From positions 1 through 5,206 of the forward strand of contig DOBW01000143.1 of NCBI GenBank assembly GCA_003504035.1: a stretch of DNA of 5,206 nucleotides. Reading direction: 5' to 3'. Below the pieces are notes generated by a model. The model worked only from the letters and a program-made list of their open reading frames with translations. It made no database searches and was not told where the DNA came from. Positions 1 through 4,404 of the stretch are shown here, in pieces; position 1 is the stretch's first letter, and each line of letters begins with the position of its first letter. The stretch is from Rhodospirillaceae bacterium. GTDB lineage: Bacteria > Pseudomonadota > Alphaproteobacteria > UBA9219. The position numbers were made by a program, and so were the translations under genes.

Positions 1-26
1 AAGTTCAAATCTTACCCCCGCAACCA
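1..26 (+). tRNA. 3' end of a tRNA, probably initiator tRNA-fMet (5' part outside window)
   Basis: The first 26 bases read as the T-arm and acceptor 3' strand of a tRNA: T-loop TTCAAAT (4-10), T-stem 3' strand CTTAC (11-15), acceptor strand CCCCGCA (16-22), discriminator A (23) and encoded CCA (24-26). Both the T-loop and the acceptor strand CCCCGCA-A-CCA are identical to those of E. coli initiator tRNA-fMet, where the final A leaves the unpaired C1-A72 end typical of initiators. The T-stem (CTTAC) differs from E. coli. In alphaproteobacteria a tRNA-fMet gene commonly ends the rRNA operon, so a 5S gene may lie just upstream; this is inference. The anticodon is not visible, so another tRNA with the same acceptor cannot be excluded. 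Confidence 0.7.
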
Positions 27-74
27 TTTCACATGAAAAAAAGCCCCCTTGTGGGGCTTTTTTCGTGTGAAATG
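25..74 (+). terminator. Rho-independent terminator after the tRNA, likely bidirectional
   Basis: The core hairpin pairs GCCCC (43-47) with GGGGC (53-57) around the loop CTTGT and is followed by six T (58-63). On the left arm seven A (36-42) precede the stem, so the minus strand also reads as a GC stem followed by a T run. Pairing continues outwards through CATTTCACATG (25-35) against CGTGTGAAATG (64-74), giving about 22 bp with one G-U pair and one bulged A. The stem starts inside the CCA of the tRNA. It should end tRNA or rRNA operon transcription and may also block transcripts from the other side. Confidence 0.9.
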
Positions 75-103
75 TTATGGAGCAAGTTTGAACTGTAAAT
101 TCA

Positions 104-205
104 CAAAACGCGACCATAGGAGCGTTTTGGACGTCACTCTGCGAAAGCGTAAGCGAAGCAGAGAACGCCCGAATGGGCAAAAACATGAGGGATCGAATGT
201 TTTTG
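104..205. repeat. Array of four consecutive hairpins, repeat-element-like, non-coding
   Basis: Four perfect inverted repeats follow one another: CAAAACGC (104-111) with GCGTTTTG (122-129); CTCTGC (137-142) with GCAGAG (158-163); GCCC (167-170) with GGGC (175-178); and CAAAAACAT (178-186) with ATGTTTTTG (197-205). The loop of the second contains three degenerate hexamers (gcgaaa, gcgtaa, gcgaag; 141-158). There is no credible reading frame. The look is that of a small palindromic repeat element or a structured RNA rather than a gene. It sits directly before a second copy of the tRNA 3' end. Its family could not be identified from sequence alone. Confidence 0.6.
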
Positions 206-228
206 ATCAATTCTTACCCCCGCAACCA
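205..228 (+). repeat. Second copy of the tRNA 3' end (possible attachment-site remnant)
   Basis: TCTTACCCCCGCAACCA (212-228) is identical to 10-26, the end of the tRNA including CCA. The seven bases before it match at five positions, so 22 of 24 bases agree with 3-26. No acceptor 5' strand (CGCGGGG or TGCGGGG) lies at the expected distance upstream, so this is not a second complete tRNA. A direct repeat of exactly a tRNA 3' end is what integrases of the tyrosine recombinase type leave behind, but only about 200 bp lies between the copies and no integrase gene is present. Recombination between tRNA or rRNA loci is another explanation. Confidence 0.65.
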
Positions 229-409
229 AAGAAAACAAAAAGTTATAAGATACACCCTTCACAGCGGTTTTCGGATGTCCACATAAGCGACCCCTCCTTG
301 CAGGCTGCCTATATATGAATCACATCCGCTTCATATGATTCAAGAACTTTCGGTACGGACACTTAGATGGTAAGGCTCTTTTACAAAAGCTGATATGCCA
401 TTGTTGTAC
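229..409. other. Gene-poor stretch with a short A/T palindrome
   Basis: Together with 27-228 this makes a stretch of more than 300 bases without a conventional gene. It holds two overlapping inverted repeats: TGAATCA (316-322) with TGATTCA (336-342), and ATATGAA (313-319) with TTCATAT (330-336). They share bases, so only one can form at a time. There is no T run to make either an obvious terminator for the minus-strand lipoprotein gene. The only coding signal is a 13-codon minus-strand micro-ORF at 243-284 behind a strong Shine-Dalgarno-like sequence, listed separately. Confidence 0.4.
243..284 (-). CDS. Possible 13-residue micro-ORF with a strong ribosome binding site
   Basis: On the minus strand AAGGAGG (299 down to 293) lies 8 bases before an ATG at 284, followed by 13 codons (MWTSENRCEGCIL) and TAA. 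The Shine-Dalgarno match is the best in the window. The peptide has a Cys-Glu-Gly-Cys pair and no recognisable family. It is downstream of the lipoprotein gene on the same strand, 125 bases past its stop. It could be a real small peptide, the remaining start of a truncated gene, or a chance match. With so few codons coding potential cannot be judged. Confidence 0.2.
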   Translation of the reverse strand: MWTSENRCEGCIL

Positions 410-802
410 TCACCTAATCGTTTCCACCTTCTCAATTTTGTTGTCTTTCCCGTAAATGATTATGTAGTTCGTGTATTCATCCTGCGCCGCCAATTCCAAG
501 GGAGTTCCGACAATCTCCCAAAGCCCCAGTGTTAGCACGTCCGCGACAAGATGCTCTGCTACGGCTGCGCCTCTGGCTCCTGTGCTATGGGCATCAGGGT
601 CGATTTTGTAAATGACCTTGGTCTTTCCGTCATCAAGGCTAGAGGTCATGTTCGGTGGACCAAAAGTATCTTCTATGAACATACGTTCTGCCCCTTCCTG
701 AATAATGGCGGTGTCGCCTTTGGATGCGCTGCGACTAGCAGACATGGCAACGGCACAACCGCTTAACATCAAGCAGCATAAAACAAGCGTTATCTTTTTC
801 AT
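410..802 (-). CDS. Small putative outer-membrane lipoprotein of unknown function
   Basis: This 130-residue protein has a clear lipoprotein signal: Lys2-Lys3, a hydrophobic core (residues 4-13) and the lipobox L-S-G-C with Cys16 as the expected lipidated residue. Ala at +2 does not signal inner-membrane retention, so the outer membrane is likely. Residues 45-67 (a G-P-P turn, then DDGK and VIYKI) resemble the short beta unit of small BamE/SmpA-like lipoproteins, but this is only a pattern resemblance. Residues 75-101 are rich in Gly and Ala and run into LGLWEIVGTP, which may be a membrane-associating segment. The C-terminus is beta-rich and charged. AAGGGA at 817-812 lies 9 bases before the ATG and supports the start. 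The gene reads away from mltG with an IS-like end just upstream. I do not recognise the family and assign no function. Confidence 0.8.
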   Translation of the reverse strand: MKKITLVLCCLMLSGCAVAMSASRSASKGDTAIIQEGAERMFIEDTFGPPNMTSSLDDGKTKVIYKIDPDAHSTGARGAAVAEHLVADVLTLGLWEIVGTPLELAAQDEYTNYIIIYGKDNKIEKVETIR

Positions 803-821
803 GATTTGGGATCCCTTGGTT

Positions 822-925
822 TGAGGTGGACCCCATCTGTTGGACAGGGAGTGAGGCAGGATTAAGAGAGAGTCTCGCCAGTTAAGTTCACTTTATGTTT
901 CGCTGGCTATGCTGCCAGAAGTTCA
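822..925 (-). mobile_element. Remnant of one end of an IS3-family (IS150-like) insertion sequence
   Basis: TGAGGTGGACCCCATCTG (822-839) followed by TTGGACAG (840-847) resembles the terminal inverted repeat of IS150-group elements, which begins TG, carries an ACCC block and continues into GTTGGAC. Read on the minus strand this would be the right end of the element, finishing in CA at 822. Minus-strand sequence beyond it contains a short frame ending NELLAA and a stop (TAG at 913-915), which could be the end of a transposase reading frame but is too short to identify. No matching opposite end, complete transposase or target duplication is visible. The inner boundary (about 925) is a guess. The comparison is from memory of IS150 ends, so confidence is limited. 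Confidence 0.4.
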
Positions 926-984
926 TTGTCCAAAGATATCACTTTTCTTTCATTCTTTGAATCCTTTTTATTTGGGCTAAAAAC

Positions 985-2043
985 CTACGGCCTTCTCACC
1001 CTTTTCCAATTCGCGACATTCTTATTATGCTCACGGAGCGTTCGAGCAAAAGCATGTCCGCCAGTTCCATCGGCTACAAAATAAATGTAATTGTTTTTCT
1101 CGGGCTGCAAAACGGCCTCGATCGCCGCACGCCCCGGATTACAAATGGGCTTGGGCGGCAATCCAGCATTTTGATACGTATTATAAGGCGAGTCCACCTT
1201 AAGATCCTTGTACAGCAAGGCACGACCCAAAGGCCCCTTTCCTTCCGTCAAAGCGTAAATCACAGTTGGATCAGATTGAAGTGGCATGCCACGTTTCAAG
1301 CGATTAATAAAAACGCCTGCCACACGCCCACGTTCCTCGGCTTTCAAGCCCGTTTCTTTTTCAACAATCGAGGCGAGGATTAAAGCCTCTTGCTCATCAC
1401 GCAAAGGCAAGCCTTCCTGTCTCTTGACCCACAGATCGGCTAGCACTTTACGCTGCGCCTCTTGCATACGCTTAACGATTTCTGCGCGGTTATTATCCCA
1501 AGCATAAACATACGTCTCTGGCATGAGTGTGCCTTCCTCGGGCACAGCGCCAACATTTCCGCTTAAGCCCTCGACACCGCCAAGAAGAGAAACAATCTCA
1601 TGAGACGACAACCCCTCTGGCACCGTAAACTGACGCCGAACGCTCTGCCCATCACGCAAAAGCGCGGCAATGTCCATAACCGACAGCCCAACTCCAAGTT
1701 CGTACTCACCCGCCTTCAGATTATCCTCCGCCAGAAGCCTTGAGGCCGCACGGAAAAGAAGCGGATGAACAAGAACGCCCTTTTGGTCCAGAATTTTCGT
1801 TATTTCCTGAACACTTGTTCCACGAGGAATAATGATTTTCACAGGTTCTGTATTGGAACTCGGCGCCAAAAGACCAACAAAGAAAAGAGGCGCTGGCAAC
1901 AGGCTAAGAAGAAAAATAAGCACAAATATATAAGGCAGGAGCGGCCTTTTACCATTTGGAATCGAAGAGACTTTTGGCAAAGCCTCGGCTCCCAATGATG
2001 GCGAAGATGCAGCTTGTTGCTGCTGGCTTTCTTGTTCGCTCAC
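985..2043 (-). CDS. mltG: Endolytic murein transglycosylase MltG (YceG family)
   Basis: MltG cleaves nascent peptidoglycan strands within the chain at the periplasmic face of the inner membrane and is thought to set glycan strand length together with the synthases. With the chosen start the protein has 352 residues, close to the usual 340 or so. It has a cytoplasmic N-terminus rich in Gln and Ser, one membrane segment (about 34-60), a LysM-like region (about 67-145) and the YceG catalytic domain. Motif ASIVEKETG carries the expected catalytic Glu228. Also present are the family signatures QSDPTVIYAL, SPYNTY, GLPPKPICNPG and YFVADGTGGHAFARTLREHN. I chose the GTG at 2043 because AGGA (2055-2052) lies 8 bases upstream. 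The in-frame ATGs at 2076 and 2151 have no good Shine-Dalgarno and would add a poorly conserved-looking leader. It stands apart from the fatty-acid genes (fabF, acpP) that often precede mltG in proteobacteria. Confidence 0.95.
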   Translation of the reverse strand: MSEQESQQQQAASSPSLGAEALPKVSSIPNGKRPLLPYIFVLIFLLSLLPAPLFFVGLLAPSSNTEPVKIIIPRGTSVQEITKILDQKGVLVHPLLFRAASRLLAEDNLKAGEYELGVGLSVMDIAALLRDGQSVRRQFTVPEGLSSHEIVSLLGGVEGLSGNVGAVPEEGTLMPETYVYAWDNNRAEIVKRMQEAQRKVLADLWVKRQEGLPLRDEQEALILASIVEKETGLKAEERGRVAGVFINRLKRGMPLQSDPTVIYALTEGKGPLGRALLYKDLKVDSPYNTYQNAGLPPKPICNPGRAAIEAVLQPEKNNYIYFVADGTGGHAFARTLREHNKNVANWKRVRRP

Positions 2044-2051
2044 ACGAAAAA

Positions 2052-2055
2052 TCCT
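2052..2055 (-). promoter_or_regulatory. Ribosome binding site that decides the mltG start
   Basis: On the minus strand AGGA stands 8 bases before the GTG at 2043. This spacing, with the lack of such a motif before the upstream in-frame ATG codons at 2076 and 2151, favours the 352-residue GTG-initiated product over a 388-residue one. Confidence 0.5.
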
Positions 2056-2165
2056 ATAAAAAGAGGAATCATACATTCGAATTAGCACGTTAGGACAAAA
2101 GGCTAAACTCTTATTTAAGAACACAAAACAAAAACCTTCATGGAAAAGCACAAGGAAATCAGTTC

Positions 2166-2360
2166 CTACTTCTCCTCATGAAAAGCCTTGTAAGTTTCAT
2201 GTACAAGGCAAGACTTAAAGGCGTGATAGCCCGTTGAAGAAAAAACATTGATACCAACCGCTTCTTTAACAGACAAGAAAAGCGCACCGGACAAAACCGA
2301 AAAAACAAGCCACAAAAGAAAGAACAAGAAACGAAGAAACCACTTGAGAAAGATTTTCAT
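2166..2360 (-). CDS. Small single-pass membrane protein, unknown function
   Basis: This 64-residue protein starts with a basic MKIFLKWFLR segment followed by one long hydrophobic helix (about residues 4-30) rich in Phe, Leu and Trp, then a mixed polar tail (KEAVGINVF, ending HEEK) with a single Cys. By the positive-inside rule the N-terminus is probably cytoplasmic and the tail periplasmic. AGAGG lies 5 bases before the ATG, a good ribosome binding site. It is in the same direction as mltG, 122 bp upstream of the mltG start, and may share its transcript. No family is recognised. The lack of any cysteine lipobox argues against a lipoprotein; an uncleaved or cleaved signal peptide remains possible. 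The MITE-like repeat ends only 9 bp upstream of the start codon, so its original promoter has probably been displaced. Confidence 0.6.
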   Translation of the reverse strand: MKIFLKWFLRFLFFLLWLVFSVLSGALFLSVKEAVGINVFSSTGYHAFKSCLVHETYKAFHEEK

Positions 2361-2369
2361 ATAAACCTC

Positions 2370-2398
2370 TAGAGCCTATTTGGTTTAGGTTGACGGTT
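2370..2398 (+). repeat. Left terminal inverted repeat of the MITE-like element
   Basis: Starts TAGAGCCTATTTGG. The first 23 bases are a perfect inverted copy of 2614-2636; after one mismatch (A2393) a further CGGTT matches 2608-2612. On the minus strand its outer edge supplies part of the ribosome binding site of the 64-residue membrane protein. Confidence 0.85.
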
Positions 2399-2634
2399 AT
2401 GCCGCTGCCATTTTTTGTCGTGACAAGGCAAAGTTAGCAGCTCATATAGACATATTGGCAATAACTTTAACGATGTCACGACAAAAAAGGGCGCGGCCCG
2501 AGAGGGTTCTGGGGGTGGCGGCCCTCTGTTGGTTCAAAGGGCTTGCCCGTATATCTATATGGTCTTCGCCCTTTTCACCAACATAGGCCTCGCCAGACCC
2601 ATAACAGAACCGCCAACCTAAACCAAATAGGCTC
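2372..2634. mobile_element. MITE-like non-autonomous element with 29-bp terminal inverted repeats and TA flanks
   Basis: The element runs from GAGCC to GGCTC (263 bp) and is flanked on both sides by TA (2370-2371 and 2635-2636), which fits a two-base TA target duplication as made by IS630/Tc1-mariner-type transposases. Counting the TA, the ends (2370-2398 and 2608-2636) match at 28 of 29 bases in inverted orientation. The interior encodes no transposase. It holds three hairpins: a 14-bp perfect stem (2411-2424 with 2475-2488) enclosing a 7-bp stem (2430-2436 with 2462-2468); AGAGGG (2501-2506) with CCCTCT (2522-2527); and a 7+7-bp stem (2527-2533/2536-2542 with 2568-2574/2577-2583). The family is not recognised. 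Because the termini are palindromic including TA, the TA could also belong to the element itself, in which case no target duplication is seen. Confidence 0.8.
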
Positions 2635-2636
2635 TA
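2608..2636 (-). repeat. Right terminal inverted repeat of the MITE-like element
   Basis: Inverted partner of 2370-2398, matching 28 of 29 bases and ending GGCTCTA. The plus-strand response regulator gene starts 126 bp beyond it, leaving room for an ordinary promoter outside the element. Confidence 0.85.
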
Positions 2637-2707
2637 AACAAAGACATTCACCCTGCGGACTTCATTACACGCCTAATTTCTTAAAAAACACCCCCAAACG
2701 GGCTTTC

Positions 2708-2735
2708 TTGATCCGTTTTATCTCTTTTCTATCAA
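2708..2735 (+). promoter_or_regulatory. Weak candidate promoter for the response regulator operon
   Basis: TTGATC (2708-2713) and TATCAA (2730-2735) are 16 bases apart and resemble -35 and -10 boxes. They would place the transcription start about 20 bases before the ATG at 2763. The match is imperfect and the surrounding sequence is AT-rich, so a chance match is quite possible. Confidence 0.25.
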
Positions 2736-2762
2736 TCTTGTGACTGTTAACCTCATCGCATT

Positions 2763-3485
2763 ATGGAAAAAGTAGAAAAAACTTTACCCCCTGCGCTCAA
2801 ACCGCACATTCTCGTTGTCGATGATGATGATCGCCTGCGAAAACTCTTGGGGCTTTTTTTAAGAGAAAATAATTTTATTGTCAGCACCTCGGCCAGTGCA
2901 GCCAATGCACGAGCCAAGCTTCAGTCTCTTTCCTATGACATTATTGTTCTGGATGTGATGATGCCAGACGAAACGGGGCTGGAACTAGCTCAGTACCTGC
3001 GCAAAAATCCTGCATTTAAAGATCTGCCTATTCTGCTTCTAACCGCACGCAGTGATGTGAAGGAACGCATTGAAGGATTGGAAGCCGGTGCCGATGATTA
3101 TCTTTCCAAGCCTTTCGAACCACGTGAATTACTGCTGCGCCTTCATGCCATCTTGCGGCGAGCGCAAAAAGGAAACAGCGAAGAAGAACCTACCCTCAAG
3201 CTTGGCCGTTGGAAATATAACCCTGAGCGCGACGAACTCTCCTGCTCAGAAGAAACACTTCGCCTCACGGATATGGAGGCAGGCCTTATGCGCATTTTGG
3301 CGGCCAATCCGGGGGATGTTGTCAGCCGTGAGATTCTGGCTGAAAGCAACAAGGCCATTGTCAATGACCGAACTATTGACGTTCAAGTTACACGCCTGCG
3401 CCGTAAAATTGAACAAGACCCACGCAACCCCCGCTATCTGGTGACAGTGCGTGGTGAAGGTTACAGACTCATTCCGGATATTTGA
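2763..3485 (+). CDS. OmpR/PetR-like two-component response regulator
   Basis: This 240-residue protein is a DNA-binding regulator of the OmpR family. The receiver domain (about 14-133) shows the acidic pocket VVDDDD (18-23), phospho-acceptor Asp64 in VLDVMMP, Thr94 in LLLTAR and Lys116 in YLSKPFEP. The C-terminal winged helix (about 145-240) contains TDMEAGLMRIL, the NDRTIDVQVTRLRRKIEQD recognition-helix region and the closing VRGEGYRL wing. The pattern resembles alphaproteobacterial PetR/OmpR-type regulators. The ATG at 2763 is chosen because the receiver begins soon after it; there is no clear Shine-Dalgarno upstream, so translation may be weak or depend on a short leader. Its likely partner is the kinase starting at 4401, with a sugar-kinase gene in between. 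Target genes cannot be read from the sequence. Confidence 0.95.
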   Translation: MEKVEKTLPPALKPHILVVDDDDRLRKLLGLFLRENNFIVSTSASAANARAKLQSLSYDIIVLDVMMPDETGLELAQYLRKNPAFKDLPILLLTARSDVKERIEGLEAGADDYLSKPFEPRELLLRLHAILRRAQKGNSEEEPTLKLGRWKYNPERDELSCSEETLRLTDMEAGLMRILAANPGDVVSREILAESNKAIVNDRTIDVQVTRLRRKIEQDPRNPRYLVTVRGEGYRLIPDI

Positions 3486-3504
3486 GAAAAAGGAAGCTCC
3501 TTTT

Positions 3505-4404
3505 ATGTCTAAGATCTACATCATTGGCAGTATAAACTTAGACCTCTTTTTTGATCTGGACCGTTTTCCTGAATCGGGGGAGACGCTTCTGTCCAATAAT
3601 TTACGCACATCCCTTGGCGGTAAAGGTCTCAATCAAGCTGTTGCCGCTGCGCGCACTGGCGGCAATGTCTCTTTTATCGGAAGCGCCGGCAAAGACGATG
3701 GATGGAGCCAATTGTCAGAACTATTTACAGCTGAAAAAATTGATTTTTCACGCATTACACAATCCAAGCAACCAACAGGCACCGCTATTATTGCCCTCAA
3801 TAAAAAAGCAGAAAATATGATTATCATTGCCGCTGGCGCAAATGATACGGTTTCTGCGGATCAATTAACAGGTGCCGACATTCAAGAAGGGGATGTTTTT
3901 GTTTCTCAACTCGAAATACCGCAAAAAACCATTTTGGAATCTTTCAAACGCGCAAAAAGCAAAAAAGCGCGCACCCTTCTCAACGCCGCCCCGATGCAAG
4001 GTATTTTGCCAGACCTTCTTGCCTGTACAGATATCTTGATCGTCAATGAAATAGAATTTGCTGCGCTGGTTGGATGCGAAGAAACGCAAGACAAAACGCT
4101 TATAAAGGCACAAGCCAAAGCCTTCAAAAAACCAGAGCAATCCCTTGTCATTACGCTTGGAAAAGAAGGCCTTATCGCTTTGCATAAGACGGATATCTTT
4201 CAGCTCGAAGCACATCCTGTGGAGGCTTTGGATACGACCGGTGCAGGTGATTGCTTTGTAGGCACCTTCGCGTCTATGCTATCGAAGGACATGGCCTTTG
4301 ACGAAGCTTTAATAGGAGCCAACAAAGCCGCCAGTCTTTCTGTTGCAAAATATGGATCGTCAGATTCTATGCCCTATCTTTCTGAAATAGATACTGAAAA
4401 ATGA
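3505..4404 (+). CDS. rbsK: Ribokinase-like PfkB-family sugar kinase
   Basis: Ribokinases phosphorylate D-ribose at O5 with ATP in the cytoplasm. This 299-residue protein has the usual length and the ribokinase pattern: GSINLD with Asp13, the glycine-rich GGKGLNQAVAAAR (38-50), Glu137 in QLEIP, the NEIE motif (181-184) that in PfkB kinases helps bind Mg and phosphate, TLGKEG (218-223) and the anion-hole and catalytic motif DTTGAGD with Asp249 as the expected base. The ending GSSDSMP resembles the ribokinase C-terminus. These favour ribokinase over fructokinase or adenosine kinase, but the exact sugar is not proven. The start is ATG 3505 with GGAAG 8 bases upstream; an in-frame ATG at 3451 lies within the regulator gene. 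The gene follows the regulator by 19 bp and overlaps the sensor kinase by ATGA. No ribose transporter or rbsD is in the window. Confidence 0.88.
   Translation: MSKIYIIGSINLDLFFDLDRFPESGETLLSNNLRTSLGGKGLNQAVAAARTGGNVSFIGSAGKDDGWSQLSELFTAEKIDFSRITQSKQPTGTAIIALNKKAENMIIIAAGANDTVSADQLTGADIQEGDVFVSQLEIPQKTILESFKRAKSKKARTLLNAAPMQGILPDLLACTDILIVNEIEFAALVGCEETQDKTLIKAQAKAFKKPEQSLVITLGKEGLIALHKTDIFQLEAHPVEALDTTGAGDCFVGTFASMLSKDMAFDEALIGANKAASLSVAKYGSSDSMPYLSEIDTEK

Noticed and set aside
141..158. Short tandem hexamer repeat as a possible CRISPR or satellite array
   Set aside because: There are only three degenerate 6-base units without spacers, within a hairpin loop.
150..228. Possible second complete tRNA gene
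   Set aside because: Only the T-stem 3' strand, acceptor 3' strand and CCA are present. There is no acceptor 5' strand complementary to CCCCGCA and no cloverleaf at the right spacing.
49..318. Plus-strand open frame of 89 codons
   Set aside because: It begins inside the terminator hairpin and runs through the hairpin array and tRNA-end copy. It has no ribosome binding site and its composition is very basic and protein-unlike.
551..766. Plus-strand open frame opposite the lipoprotein gene
   Set aside because: It is the antisense shadow of a frame with a clear lipobox and ribosome binding site.
1027..1507. Plus-strand open frames opposite mltG
   Set aside because: Both lie fully antisense to the conserved MltG catalytic domain and show no domain of their own.
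2044..2151. N-terminal extension of MltG to the upstream ATG codons
   Set aside because: No Shine-Dalgarno precedes ATG 2151 or 2076. The GTG at 2043 has AGGA at good spacing and gives the usual family length.
2543..2743. Plus-strand open frame of 66 codons across the right end of the MITE-like element
   Set aside because: It crosses a hairpin and the terminal inverted repeat, lacks a ribosome binding site and resembles no transposase.
3865..4215. Minus-strand open frame of 116 codons inside the sugar-kinase gene
   Set aside because: It is antisense to conserved PfkB motifs. Its length is a by-product of kinase codon use.
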